Assembly (NCBI GenBank): GCA_037890055.1
Contig: JBBKBD010000003.1
Source: Mediannikoviicoccus sp037890055
GTDB lineage: Bacteria > Bacillota > Clostridia > Tissierellales > Peptoniphilaceae
Direction: 5' to 3' (one strand)
Length of the DNA stretch: 64,000 nt
This document shows, piece by piece, positions 1 through 9,573 of this stretch (positions are counted from its first letter, which is position 1; each line of letters opens with the position of its first letter). The notes beneath the pieces are model-generated. The model was not told the DNA's origin and searched no databases. It saw only the letters and a list, made by a program, of their open reading frames with translations. Made by a program: the position numbers and the translations under genes.

Positions 1-959
1 CCGCCGCCATTTTCTCCAGCAGCTTGCATACCTCTTGCAGCAGCTTGTTGGAAAAATGCATTTCCACGATTTCCTGAAAGAGCGTCCGCCTTTTTAACGT
101 CAGACATAAGAGCCTTTGTATCTTCGTCATATTCAATTGAAAGTATGGCTGTCTTTACAATTTCTAAACCCCTTGAGGTCTTCCATTGGTATCCATCTTC
201 CACTGCAAATGAAAGTGACTTTGCAAATCCAATTTGATCCCCTTGAATCTTGCTCATACGATTGCCCCTAGTAGGGTCGTTGGTGTAATTTGAAAATGCT
301 GCAGAAAGACTTCCTACAACTTCATTGAATAATTGTTCTGCCGCATCATTGTCCATGTCGTTAAAGTCAAATGCCGGTGCGCCTGCTTGTAAATATTTTT
401 GTGGTACAAAGTTTTTAACGAATAAAAGAGGATCTATAATCTTTAATGTGTAAGTTCCCCTTGTTACTGCACCTACTTGAGTTCCAAAGAAAGCATCATC
501 CCAATAGATTTCACTTTGTGTACCAAAGCGGTTATTAGGTATTTCCTTTAAATTTACATAAAAGGCAAGTTGTTGTGCGCCTGCTTGGCCACCAAATTTA
601 ATTTTTTCCCATGTAGATTTAATAAGTGAAGCTGAAGCTCCGTCCCCTGCAAAAATGCTTTGAGAATTTACATCATCTGAAGAAAATATAAATCCACCAG
701 GTTCTGCAACTATACCTGTAATCATTCCATCTTGCAATGTAATAAGAGCTGTACCTTCAGGAACTATAATTTTACTTCCATTGCTAATTATATTTTTATT
801 TCCCTTTGTGTTTTCACCACGACCATTGTTTTGTCCAGAAGCTTTTGCTGGAAAAACACCTGCAGTTGCAGAAAGTGATTCATCTGGAAGGTAAAAATCC
901 AACCATTGATCTGCAAAAGTTCCACCCATTGCTCCTGTAAACGCTTTAATAAATCCCAT
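1..959 (-). CDS. SPFH-domain protein, YdjI/virion-core type (3' end off window)
   Basis: About 319 residues are visible and the reading frame runs off the left edge. The start is the ATG at 959, with a strong AAGGAGGG site just upstream. The N-terminus (MGFIKAFTGAMGGTFADQWL) and the later AFYVNLKEIPNNRFGT and DPLLFVKNFVPQKYL stretches match the bacterial SPFH family called YdjI or 'virion core protein'. These proteins assemble at membranes during envelope stress, with a C-terminal zinc-ribbon part usually beyond the SPFH domain (not visible here). The gene diverges from a sensor/regulator operon, and a candidate operator (1065-1082) sits upstream of it, so regulation by that system is inferred. 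Confidence 0.8.
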   Translation of the reverse strand, partial: MGFIKAFTGAMGGTFADQWLDFYLPDESLSATAGVFPAKASGQNNGRGENTKGNKNIISNGSKIIVPEGTALITLQDGMITGIVAEPGGFIFSSDDVNSQSIFAGDGASASLIKSTWEKIKFGGQAGAQQLAFYVNLKEIPNNRFGTQSEIYWDDAFFGTQVGAVTRGTYTLKIIDPLLFVKNFVPQKYLQAGAPAFDFNDMDNDAAEQLFNEVVGSLSAAFSNYTNDPTRGNRMSKIQGDQIGFAKSLSFAVEDGYQWKTSRGLEIVKTAILSIEYDEDTKALMSDVKKADALSGNRGNAFFQQAAARGMQAAGENGG

Positions 960-1064
960 ATTGCCCTCCTTTTTAATTTCTTTTTATTCTTACCAAGTTT
1001 TCCTATGCTAATATATAACATCTATCTTTCTATCTTTATACTACTAAAGTTTTATTCTTTACAC

Positions 1065-1082
1065 ATCACCCTAAAGAATGAT
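1065..1082 (-). promoter_or_regulatory. Candidate operator, 18-bp inverted repeat, copy 1
   Basis: ATCACCC-TAAA-GAATGAT, an imperfect 7-4-7 inverted repeat. The same element (ATCATAC-TTTA-GGGTGAT) recurs at 20435-20452 and 23083-23100. Read on the minus strand it lies about 21-24 nt before a TAGTATAAA -10-like sequence for the SPFH gene, close to the spacing at the other two copies. The form fits a NarL/LuxR-family activator site overlapping -35. The regulator encoded at 4126-4752 is the natural candidate (inference). Confidence 0.6.
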
Positions 1083-1145
1083 ATTTGAAAATTTTTGGTT
1101 ACAACAATCAAACTAAAATGAAAATAGAATAAATAGAAAATCTCT

Positions 1146-1153
1146 GATATAAT
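1146..1153 (+). promoter_or_regulatory. Extended -10 promoter of the sensor operon
   Basis: TGATATAAT, a TGn-extended -10, lies about 60 nt before the first gene of the operon. No good -35 is visible. Confidence 0.5.
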
Positions 1154-1215
1154 AATAAAAAGATTACTTTAACCTATTAAATTTGTAATTTGTTATTTTC
1201 ACAAAGGAGATAAAA

Positions 1216-2871
1216 ATGTATCGCAAGGAAATTATCAGCTATATAGTTTCAATATTTTTAATTTTTTTGGCTTGTGTTTTGCATTATTTAGATTACTATG
1301 AAATCGTTAAATTTCCTGTAAACACAATTGTATTTTTTTTATATAGTTTTGTGATTTTTATGTGGATGCACAATATGCAAAGTAGAGTCTTAAGAAAAAC
1401 TGTGGTTAGAAGATTTAAAACCATTGGTGTTATTTTGATTTGCTATTTAGCAGTTAGAACTATTAAATACGAAATCTTAATCGAAAATGAATTTGCCGTT
1501 AGCAACATTAGATATCTTTATTATATTTTTCCAATCACTTTGATACATCTAGTCTTTTTAACTTCCCTATTTGTTGGAAAGTCAGAAAGAGAAGATATAA
1601 GTAAATATTGGAATCTCTTATGTATTCCTACTTTTATTTTGCTCGCCTTTATATTAACCAATCACTTACACGGTCTCGCCTTTTCTTTAGATGAAAATGC
1701 AAGAGGTTTTAACAAGTACGGCCCATTTTTTTACATAGGACTTTTCTATATTGGCATACTGTCACTAGCAACCCTTGTATATACAATGATACCTTCATTC
1801 GTAAATAAACAAATAACTCAAGTGATTATACCTGTTTCAATTCTTTTGCTTTGGGGTCTTTACACATTTCTATATATGATTGACTCGGAAGTCTTTGAAT
1901 ATTTTAAAATTATTTTTAAAAGTGCAGAGTTTAATATTTTAATGGTGGTTCTATTCATAGAATCCCTAGTATTTAAGAGGCTCTTACCTTCCAACAGGGG
2001 CTATGAATCATTTTTAAAAATATCATCTTTGAGCATTGGAATAATAGATTCAAATGGAAAAATTATTTTTAGTCCTAAAAACTATCCAGATATTGATAAA
2101 AATTTAATTGAAAAAGCAGTCGATAATCCAATTGTACTCGATGAAAATACCCTTCTTGAAAGCGCAAAAATTAAGGGAGGTACCTCATTTTGGTTTGTGG
2201 ACCTCCGAGATTTTAATGATCTTAAACAAAAACTATTGGATTTAAATGACGACATGCTCAGCGAAAATGAACTTTTAAAAGCGAATAATAAATTGAAAAA
2301 AAACATGGCAGAAGTTGAGGAGCAGCGTGAAATAAGAGAATATATTCACTTGAAACTAAAACCTCAATTTGACAAACTTAAATCTATTTTGATGAATTTG
2401 CCAAAAGACAATAAATATTTTGAAAAGACTTTGAAATATGCCTGCATCCTAGATGTATACATAAAGAGATATTCAAATCTATTTTTGCTAACAAAAAATA
2501 AAAATAACTTAAACCTTGCGGAGTTAAAGCTTGCCTTTAATGAATCTTTGGATTATTTAAAGCTAAGCGACATCGATACAAATCTAAAATGGGACGTAAA
2601 TGGAGATTTTGATTCTAACATTTGCCTTGAGTTATACGAAATTTTTCAAATGATTTTGGAATTTTATTTTTCCTATCTTCGTTCCATAAGCGTTTCTTTT
2701 ATAGAAGAAGAAAATGTACTCAAGTTAAAAATCAACATAGTGCCTAATAATAAATTTACTGAAAATTTAGATTTAGAAAATTTCCAACACGACTCTAAAC
2801 TCACAATTACAAAAGATTTAATTGATAAAGAAATTAACTGGATAATTTCTTTTGAGAGGAGTGCCCTATGA
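1216..2871 (+). CDS. Membrane sensor protein with degenerate kinase region
   Basis: 551 residues. The first ~260 form about eight hydrophobic segments, like 7TM-type sensor histidine kinases. A coiled-coil stretch (KQKLLDLNDDMLSENELL and onward) follows, then a C-terminal region resembling a dimerization/ATPase module. I see no clear phospho-acceptor His box and no G-box there, so it may be a co-sensor or pseudo-kinase working with the next gene. Start ATG at 1216 follows AAAGGAGAT. Its stop overlaps the next start by 4 nt (ATGA), so the two are translationally coupled. Confidence 0.7.
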   Translation: MYRKEIISYIVSIFLIFLACVLHYLDYYEIVKFPVNTIVFFLYSFVIFMWMHNMQSRVLRKTVVRRFKTIGVILICYLAVRTIKYEILIENEFAVSNIRYLYYIFPITLIHLVFLTSLFVGKSEREDISKYWNLLCIPTFILLAFILTNHLHGLAFSLDENARGFNKYGPFFYIGLFYIGILSLATLVYTMIPSFVNKQITQVIIPVSILLLWGLYTFLYMIDSEVFEYFKIIFKSAEFNILMVVLFIESLVFKRLLPSNRGYESFLKISSLSIGIIDSNGKIIFSPKNYPDIDKNLIEKAVDNPIVLDENTLLESAKIKGGTSFWFVDLRDFNDLKQKLLDLNDDMLSENELLKANNKLKKNMAEVEEQREIREYIHLKLKPQFDKLKSILMNLPKDNKYFEKTLKYACILDVYIKRYSNLFLLTKNKNNLNLAELKLAFNESLDYLKLSDIDTNLKWDVNGDFDSNICLELYEIFQMILEFYFSYLRSISVSFIEEENVLKLKINIVPNNKFTENLDLENFQHDSKLTITKDLIDKEINWIISFERSAL

Positions 2872-4136
2872 CTTTATTAAATTTAGACACATTTAGTTTA
2901 ACCCTTCTATTTATAATTAATATGATAATTTTAATTATCAGTATGGAAATTGTAATAATGACGGCAAATAATAAAACTCATTCACGTTTTTTCATATTTG
3001 CCCTCAGTATTTTTATTTTAAGTTTTATTCCAGTGCAGGTTTTAGCAGAAATTGGAAGAGGAAGGTTTTATATTTCAAAAAATTTTATAAATTTTCCACT
3101 ACAATTTTTAATTTTATATAACATTTTAATTTGTATGCTGGAGTTTATTTTAATCAAAGACTTTTCTAAAACAAAAAACAAGAGTATTGGGCATAATTCA
3201 ATTAAAGAGAGCATGGACAACCTTACCAATGGAATTTGTTTTTCCAAGCTAGATGGAACTCCACTTTTAGTAAATAGAATGATGCAAGACATCAGCTACG
3301 AAGTCTTTGGCAAGATGCTAGTTAATGACGTTGTCTGTGCAGAAAATATAAAGAACAATAAAATCAGACCAAGCACAATTATTTTACAAAGAGATCCCCT
3401 GGTTTTTGAATGCCTCGGGGAAATATGGCAAATAAAAGTTATTTATCATGGCTCTGTAAGGGAAACTATTGCATATAATATAACATTAGAATGGGCACTG
3501 TACAAAGAAATAGAAAAGAAAATTAAGCAGATTCAAAAAATTAACGAAAGTTTAAGGGATTACCAAAAAAATGTGGGCGAATACACAAGGCAAAAGGAAA
3601 TTTTGAAAGCAAAAATAAAAATCCACGATAAAATCGGGCAATCCCTAATATACTTTAAACGTTATTTGGAAAAAACTCATAAGACAAAGGAAGAACGGGA
3701 CAAACTGATAAAACTTTGGATGGAAAGTCTTTTAATATTGGAAGATAGCGAGGACAGAGCAGAAAATAAAACAAAATTTGAAAAACTGATTTCTACGGCA
3801 AATGATATAGGTGTAGAAGTTCATGTAAATGGAAAGGCGCCATCAAATGAAACTGACTGGATACTTTTAGTGGACATAGTCCATGAAGCGTTGAACAATG
3901 CGATTCGTCATGGACAGGCAAAAAATATTTGGATTTACCTATACGAAGATGAATTTAGAATTCAATGTGAAATTGAAAATGACGGGTTAAAAGCAAAAGA
4001 ATCCATCGTTGAAAAAGGTGGACTAAAAAATATTCGTCAACGTTTAGAACCCTTTGACGGTACAATTAAAATATTTACGAAACCAAACTTTAAACTTGAA
4101 CTATCTTGGATAAAAGGAGAAAATTATGACTTATAA
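2868..4136 (+). CDS. Sensor histidine kinase, NarL/DesK-type
   Basis: 422 residues. Two hydrophobic segments near the N-terminus (about 10-30 and 45-65) and probably a third around 80-95 are followed by a PAS-like middle part. The transmitter has IHDKIGQSL with the likely phospho-His at residue 253 (HisKA_3 type), an N-box in VHEALNNAIRHGQ and a G-box in EKGGLKNIRQRLE. This is the active kinase expected to phosphorylate the regulator encoded directly downstream, whose start it overlaps by 11 nt. Confidence 0.85.
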   Translation: MTLLNLDTFSLTLLFIINMIILIISMEIVIMTANNKTHSRFFIFALSIFILSFIPVQVLAEIGRGRFYISKNFINFPLQFLILYNILICMLEFILIKDFSKTKNKSIGHNSIKESMDNLTNGICFSKLDGTPLLVNRMMQDISYEVFGKMLVNDVVCAENIKNNKIRPSTIILQRDPLVFECLGEIWQIKVIYHGSVRETIAYNITLEWALYKEIEKKIKQIQKINESLRDYQKNVGEYTRQKEILKAKIKIHDKIGQSLIYFKRYLEKTHKTKEERDKLIKLWMESLLILEDSEDRAENKTKFEKLISTANDIGVEVHVNGKAPSNETDWILLVDIVHEALNNAIRHGQAKNIWIYLYEDEFRIQCEIENDGLKAKESIVEKGGLKNIRQRLEPFDGTIKIFTKPNFKLELSWIKGENYDL

Positions 4137-4752
4137 AATAATGATTGTGGATGATCAATTTGTTTCCAGAGAACTGTTTAAACTTTCTATTAACCAATCA
4201 AAAGAATATGAAGTTATATATTGTATTGATAGTGCAATGTTTGCAGATACCTATGTTTTAAAAAGTCATATTGACCTAGTTATTATGGATATTCTCATGC
4301 AAGATGGTTCAAACGGCTTAGAGGCAGCAGAAAAAATCAAAAAATTAAAACCAGATATAAAAATAGTTGCTGTAACAAGCATGCCAGAGGTGTCATGGAT
4401 GGAAAAAGCAAAAAAAATTGGCATCGACAGCTTTTGGTATAAAGAAGTCTCTGAAGAAACAATTTTAGAAATTATTGAAAGAACCCTTTCTGGCGAATCC
4501 ATATACCCTGATGAAACTCCAGAAGTTAGACTTGGGATGACCAACTCCTCAGAACTAACTCCAAGGGAAATTGAAGTTCTAAGGCTTCTGACCACCGGAG
4601 CCTGTAACGAAGAAATCGCAAATAAATTACACATTTCGCAAAACACAGTAAAGACCCATATAAAACATCTTTTGGAAAAAACTGGATTTACAAGTAGAAC
4701 CCAACTTGCAATTCAGTCACGGGTTACAGGCTTTGTTATCGAAGATGAATAA
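4126..4752 (+). CDS. NarL/LuxR-family response regulator
   Basis: 208 residues. The receiver domain carries IMIVDD and a phospho-acceptor Asp55 in VIMDILM. The C-terminal LuxR helix-turn-helix begins LTPREIEVLRLL and contains ISQNTVKTHIKHLLEKTG. It is the third gene of a tight operon with two sensors. NarL-type regulators usually bind short inverted repeats with a ~4-nt spacer, which matches the 18-bp element upstream of the divergent SPFH gene and in the leaders near 20.4 and 23.1 kb. Control of those genes is inference. Confidence 0.9.
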   Translation: MTYKIMIVDDQFVSRELFKLSINQSKEYEVIYCIDSAMFADTYVLKSHIDLVIMDILMQDGSNGLEAAEKIKKLKPDIKIVAVTSMPEVSWMEKAKKIGIDSFWYKEVSEETILEIIERTLSGESIYPDETPEVRLGMTNSSELTPREIEVLRLLTTGACNEEIANKLHISQNTVKTHIKHLLEKTGFTSRTQLAIQSRVTGFVIEDE

Positions 4753-4780
4753 CGGGAGAGAATAAATCGCAAAAAAATAT

Positions 4781-4823
4781 GCTGTTGAAGCCATATGAAT
4801 TTATAAGCCTCAGCAGCTTTTTT
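4781..4823 (+). terminator. Rho-independent terminator of sensor operon
   Basis: Stem GCTGTTGA/TCAGCAGC followed by TTTTTT, directly after the regulator gene. Confidence 0.8.
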
Positions 4824-4825
4824 AC

Positions 4826-5221
4826 TTAATCACCTATACCATACAAGTCATCATTATTTTTTATTGCATGGTCACATAGCTTAATTAAACTTTGGACATA
4901 TTTTCTAATCTTTGAGATGGATAAATTAAATCTGTCTATTATTCTATTTTCCAGTTCAAGATTTGAGCTAATTTTTTCATCAATAAATTCATTAACAGAC
5001 TCTGCAAATTCTTTAATTAAGAATACATCTTCATTACTAATCTTTGAAACACCATAGGGAATTAATTCCCAATACTTCTCGTAAGATTTAAAACTGTCCC
5101 TATACTCAAAAAAGAAATCTTGCAATCCTCTTTCTTCAAAAATATACGTGTTCCTTTTACCTTTATCCACAATGTTTTTATAAGCTTCTTCCACATTTTT
5201 TGCAGAAACTATTATTAGCAT
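4826..5221 (-). CDS. Hypothetical protein, 131 residues
   Basis: No family recognised. The ATG at 5221 is preceded by AAGGAGCAAAT, a convincing ribosome binding site. The protein is charged and helical with a likely coiled-coil C-terminal half (LELENRIIDRFNLSISKIRK) and no membrane segment or signal. It lies 28 nt downstream of the hydrolase gene in the same direction, so the two are probably co-transcribed. Confidence 0.6.
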   Translation of the reverse strand: MLIIVSAKNVEEAYKNIVDKGKRNTYIFEERGLQDFFFEYRDSFKSYEKYWELIPYGVSKISNEDVFLIKEFAESVNEFIDEKISSNLELENRIIDRFNLSISKIRKYVQSLIKLCDHAIKNNDDLYGIGD

Positions 5222-5248
5222 ATTTGCTCCTTGTTTTATTATAAATTT

Positions 5249-5989
5249 TTATAATTGACTTTCTAAAAATTTGCAATACTCTGAGCTATCTTTCGTAATT
5301 TTACTGCAATGATTAAACCCTTCCCAAACTTTTAAAATAGCATTGGGAAACTCTTTTCGTATAACTTTTTTTGCATCCTTAAGAATAAACTCCTTGGATC
5401 CATAGCAAAAAATACATTTTTCTTGTTCTTCTTTAGATAAATTTGGAACATTTACAAAGGCGCCACAATGAACTATGTTTTTTATACTCTCATCATCCAT
5501 TTTTATAAAACAGTCCGCAACTAATTCGCTAATTTCATCTCCATATTTTTCTGCCATTTTTTCTACAGCATAATTTCTATCACTAATTGCCTTTTTATGT
5601 TCCTTAATGGCAGCCTTCCTTAATATAGTTTCTGTAATTCGAGATATTTTCGATAAACTGCATCCTTCAAAAACATATTTCTTAGCTTTAACTCTTTTGT
5701 TCTTCAATATATTCAACAAAACAACTCCACCAAGGGAAGCTCCAAAAGCTAAATCTAATTCATTAATATTATTATCCAACAAATATTTTTCAATTTTTTC
5801 AGCTTCAATTTCCGCAGATTTAAATACTTCATTAGACCTTCCATGACCTGCCAATTCAGGAATAATATAACGATAATCTGTAGGCATATTATTTATAACC
5901 AAATCCTTTACACCCTCTGCAGTAAAAGAAATTGGATGAATAAGTAAGATTGTTTTATTATTTTCTTTATTGATATCAATGAAATCCAT
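5249..5989 (-). CDS. Alpha/beta hydrolase
   Basis: About 246 residues from the ATG at 5989, which has AGAGGAAG 6 nt upstream; an ATG seven codons earlier lacks a site. LLIHPISF provides the oxyanion region, LAGHGRS is typical of the fold, and the nucleophile elbow is GASLGG (Ser85). A C-terminal GFNHCSK holds the likely catalytic His. Substrate unknown; cytoplasmic, as there is no signal peptide. Confidence 0.75.
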   Translation of the reverse strand: MDFIDINKENNKTILLIHPISFTAEGVKDLVINNMPTDYRYIIPELAGHGRSNEVFKSAEIEAEKIEKYLLDNNINELDLAFGASLGGVVLLNILKNKRVKAKKYVFEGCSLSKISRITETILRKAAIKEHKKAISDRNYAVEKMAEKYGDEISELVADCFIKMDDESIKNIVHCGAFVNVPNLSKEEQEKCIFCYGSKEFILKDAKKVIRKEFPNAILKVWEGFNHCSKITKDSSEYCKFLESQL

Positions 5990-6090
5990 TGCACTTCCTC
6001 TCCATTCCATAAATTAAATGATAATAACTATCTATTATTCGATTATAGTTAAAAATTCCTAAGTTTTCAATACATAATAATTTTTGATAA

Positions 6091-6127
6091 AAAAAGATTC
6101 CAGAATCTCTGTAATCCTGGAATCTTT
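6091..6127 (-). terminator. Terminator of the surface protein gene
   Basis: AGATTCCAG/CTGGAATCT hairpin with a run of A on the plus strand (U-tract for the minus-strand transcript). Confidence 0.8.
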
Positions 6128-6132
6128 ATATC

Positions 6133-9100
6133 CTACTTGTTTTTTTGAACAATTTCTAAATTATATCTTATTGGTGTGCTATAATTAACTACTTTTATTT
6201 CTACGTCTTCAAAGCCTGGAACTTTTACAATAACCTTATCCTCGTTATTAAGTCCAAAAATTACAAGGCCAGTATAATTGTTTGATCCATATTCTCCTGC
6301 ATAATATCCAAGACTTTTTTCTCCAAATTTATAAGGTAACTGTCCAAGCTTTTCTTGACCTTTTAGTACAGTGGCATTTCCTTCTTTTAAAGCCTTTAAC
6401 CACTCTTTTGCATCAGTGTCATTTTTATCTATATCTATAGATTTAGAATTTCCCTTTTTTAATTTAGTACTAATATCTCTAGCTGGAGAAGTTACTGTTA
6501 TTTCCTTTGTAGTAGTTTTTTTGTTGTCTAACACTGAAGTTGCTTTAACAATAATTTTAGTACTAGTCTCATCACCTGCTATTGTTAAAAGTCCTTCCTG
6601 GTCTATGCTTGTATTAGGACTATGATTTCCTTCAATTTCAAATTTAGCTTTCTTATCTTCGTCTTTTAGGTTTTCTCCTTCAACAGTCGCTATTAATTTA
6701 AGGCTCTTTCCTTTTTCTAGGCTTGTCTCAGTATTTTCGATTTTTATAGATGATACCACTTTAAGCTTTTGAATATTTATAAATAAAGTACCATTAAACT
6801 CTTGATCTTTTCCCCATTTAACTTCGATAGTTTTTCCATTTTCAAGTTCATTAAAGTTTAATATCTCTATATTTTCACCATTATTTTTTATCTTTCCCTC
6901 TTTTTCCCTAATATCGTGCTTATTTCCACTTTGATCAATTATAGGATTCTTCACAAGACTATTTGTGGTAACAATATCAACTTCTTGAGAGCCCATTTCT
7001 ACTGCAACTTTAAATTTGCTTCTAAGCTTTCCAATAGGTGAGGCATCAGAAATGTTGTTACGACCTAGTTTTACTTCTCTAAGATTTGCCATATCAACAA
7101 GAGGATTTATATCATAAATTTGATTCATTTGTAAATTCATTTCTGTTATTTCATTAAGTCCTCTTAAGAATGATATATCAGTCAATCCAGATCTAATGAT
7201 TGTTAAATCTTCAAGCTTTGTAAGTTTAGATATAGGAGAAAAGTCCTTTACTTTTTTTGCATTATTAATCTTAAGCTCTGATATATTTGTTAGTTTTTTT
7301 AGTACCTCTAATGATTCTATGTCTGGGTTGTTACTTATATCTAAATCTTCAAGATTTACTAATTTTCCCAACGGGCTTAGATCTTTTATTTTATTCTCTG
7401 AAACGTGAATTTCCTTTAACTCTGTTAAGTTCTTTAAACTATCTAGGCTTTCAATTTTATTTCCATTAGCTAAAAGTCTAGTCAATTTAGTTGACTTTTC
7501 TAAAGGTGATAAGTCTGTTATTTGCTTATTTCCTGAAATATCAAGAAGTGTTAATTTTTCGTGATCCTTTAGAGCTTCAATAGAAGAAATCTTGTTGCTT
7601 TGAATAGATAATTCTTCAAGATCTTTACATTCCTTTAGAGGACTTATATCAGTAATTCCTCCCGTTCTATTCAAGAGTAATTTTTTTAATTTTTTTAGAT
7701 TTTCAAATCCAGCTATTGATTTTATTCCTCTATTTCCATATAGATTTAACTCTTCAAGTTCTGTTAAACTTCCTATTGCACTTAAATCTTCTATTTTATT
7801 ATTTTTTAAAACTAATTTTTTTAATTTTGTAAGATCTTTAAGAGGACTTATGTCTGTAAGGTATTGTCCACTCTCTGCTAAATATTGATCATCTAATTCA
7901 AGAGTTTCTAGGTTTTTACATTTTTTTAAAGGAGTTAAGTCAATGACTTCATTTCCTGTAAGATCAAGACTTGTCATATTTACAGCATACTCTAAACCTT
8001 CTAATGACTTTATTCCTCCCATTCTTGACTGAGTGAAATTTAGATTACAATCAAGTCCATTTAACTGTGACATCATTTTTTCAGTTATTTTCTGACCATC
8101 TTTGTAAATATTTTGATGCTTAAGTTGGTTTATTATTGCTTTTTTTAAAATTCCATCTTTAATATCTACTTCTTTTGAATTATCAATATTATTTTGTGAA
8201 TTTCCATTATTCTTGTTAGGAGTTTTGTTATCTACTTTAGATTCTTCAGTTTTATTAGGGTTTAGTAACTTCTTTTCCAACTCCTTAGAAAGGCTGTTTT
8301 CCCCTCCAACTAAAACTACTTTTTTAAGACCTTTAAACTTAAATACTTCATTAGAAATGTCATTTCCATTAGTTAATAATATTGGTGCATGAAGTTTTTT
8401 TGCAAGAGGTGTTGATGCTAAAGCGTCTGCAAAAACCCTTCCAGATGCCAATACAGCAGTGTCAAAACTTCCAAATTCTTTAGCTATTTGCATCGAAGTT
8501 TCATATCTATCTTTACCAGAAATTCTTTTTCCAAAAGTTTTTTTAATCGAATTTACTCCTCCAAAAGTATAAACAACATTATATTTTTGAGGAATATTTC
8601 CAGCTAGAGGTCCATCAACTAAAAGTAAAGGCATTCCTTTTTGTGATAAATATGCTCCTGCACTTAAAGCATCTGGGAAGTCCCTTCCGGTAGCTATGGC
8701 AATATTGTTCACACCCATTTTTTCAACTATTTTAAGAGATGTTTCATATCTATCTTTACCAGCAATCCTTGATACCTTGAAGTTTTTTTTCAAATTATTT
8801 TCAAGATTATTTGATATTGAGTTTTCACCGCCTACAATAGTAATCTCAGTTATTGATTTTGATTTTAATTTATCCACATCTAAAGTCTTACCATCACTAA
8901 GAACTATTGCAGCATTTTCTTTCCCTGCTAAAGGACCAACGGATAAAGCATCTGCAAAGATATTCCCATTAGTCAAATATACTTTATTTGTATCCATCTT
9001 CTCAAGAATATTAATGGATGTCTCATATCTATCTTTCCCATAAATTCTCTCTAAGGATAACTCTGAGGAAGATTCATTAGCATATGTATTAACTGATATT

Positions 9101-9174
9101 AAACTTGAAAAAGTTATGGCCGTCGCTAATAGCAGTGATATGCTTTTCTTACTGTTTTTTGTTTTTTTATTCAT
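6133..9174 (-). CDS. Surface protein: CWB2 anchor, leucine-rich repeats, Ig-like domain
   Basis: 1013 residues. A signal peptide (MNKKTKNSKKSISLLLATAI, cleavage after about residue 32) is followed by three CWB2 cell-wall-binding repeats (~40-310) with the recurrent GKDRYETS motif. A Lys/Asn-rich linker leads to about a dozen 22-residue internalin-like LRRs (~370-730; LKNLTELKEIHVSENKIKDL type). The C-terminal ~250 residues look like beta-sandwich/Ig-like domains (VSSIKIENTETSLEKGKSLK). CWB2 domains bind anionic wall polymers non-covalently in clostridia. The LRRs suggest adhesion or host-protein binding (inference). It is monocistronic with its own promoter and terminator. Confidence 0.9.
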   Translation of the reverse strand: MNKKTKNSKKSISLLLATAITFSSLISVNTYANESSSELSLERIYGKDRYETSINILEKMDTNKVYLTNGNIFADALSVGPLAGKENAAIVLSDGKTLDVDKLKSKSITEITIVGGENSISNNLENNLKKNFKVSRIAGKDRYETSLKIVEKMGVNNIAIATGRDFPDALSAGAYLSQKGMPLLLVDGPLAGNIPQKYNVVYTFGGVNSIKKTFGKRISGKDRYETSMQIAKEFGSFDTAVLASGRVFADALASTPLAKKLHAPILLTNGNDISNEVFKFKGLKKVVLVGGENSLSKELEKKLLNPNKTEESKVDNKTPNKNNGNSQNNIDNSKEVDIKDGILKKAIINQLKHQNIYKDGQKITEKMMSQLNGLDCNLNFTQSRMGGIKSLEGLEYAVNMTSLDLTGNEVIDLTPLKKCKNLETLELDDQYLAESGQYLTDISPLKDLTKLKKLVLKNNKIEDLSAIGSLTELEELNLYGNRGIKSIAGFENLKKLKKLLLNRTGGITDISPLKECKDLEELSIQSNKISSIEALKDHEKLTLLDISGNKQITDLSPLEKSTKLTRLLANGNKIESLDSLKNLTELKEIHVSENKIKDLSPLGKLVNLEDLDISNNPDIESLEVLKKLTNISELKINNAKKVKDFSPISKLTKLEDLTIIRSGLTDISFLRGLNEITEMNLQMNQIYDINPLVDMANLREVKLGRNNISDASPIGKLRSKFKVAVEMGSQEVDIVTTNSLVKNPIIDQSGNKHDIREKEGKIKNNGENIEILNFNELENGKTIEVKWGKDQEFNGTLFINIQKLKVVSSIKIENTETSLEKGKSLKLIATVEGENLKDEDKKAKFEIEGNHSPNTSIDQEGLLTIAGDETSTKIIVKATSVLDNKKTTTKEITVTSPARDISTKLKKGNSKSIDIDKNDTDAKEWLKALKEGNATVLKGQEKLGQLPYKFGEKSLGYYAGEYGSNNYTGLVIFGLNNEDKVIVKVPGFEDVEIKVVNYSTPIRYNLEIVQKNK

Positions 9175-9217
9175 ACTACCTCCAATAAAATTTTTTTAGA
9201 GAATAATCTCTGATACA

Positions 9218-9247
9218 ATTATAAGTCGTATTGATATTGATTGTCAA
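9218..9247 (-). promoter_or_regulatory. Promoter with palindrome, surface protein gene
   Basis: On the minus strand TTGACA and TATAAT are 18 nt apart. An inverted repeat GTATTGA...TCAATAC (9228-9250) covers the -35 and most of the spacer and could be a repressor site. Confidence 0.65.
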
Positions 9248-9310
9248 TACTATTCTCTGGGAAATAAAAAAAGATAATAGCTTTGTCTACTACCTTTTTA
9301 AAATAAAAAT

Positions 9311-9553
9311 TTACGAATAAAAAACATCTACCTTTAAAAACTCCTCTAAAGGAAGGATTATATTCTTAATGCTTTGAAACTCATCATCTGTTATATCCGT
9401 CAAATATACCTCTCTTCCATTATGTGCACTACAATACTTATTTCCAATTTTTAAGTTATTAAATTTGCAATATAGATTAATATCTTCTGCAAAACTCAAC
9501 TTATAATCTTCATTAAAATCTTTAATCATTTTTTCCGTTAATACTCCCGACAC
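9311..9553 (-). CDS. Hypothetical small protein
   Basis: 80 residues if started at the GTG at 9553; an ATG at 9529 (MIKDFNEDYK) is an alternative, and neither has a strong ribosome site. Acidic and soluble, with no recognised family. It lies just downstream of a membrane protein gene in the same direction. Confidence 0.4.
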   Translation of the reverse strand: MSGVLTEKMIKDFNEDYKLSFAEDINLYCKFNNLKIGNKYCSAHNGREVYLTDITDDEFQSIKNIILPLEEFLKVDVFYS

Positions 9554-9573
9554 TTCAATGAAATTGTCTTTTA

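Noticed and set aside
4266..4646. 126-codon minus-strand ORF
   Set aside because: Antisense shadow of the response regulator gene.
8696..9043. 115-codon plus-strand ORF inside the surface protein gene
   Set aside because: Antisense shadow of the CWB2 repeats without a start site.
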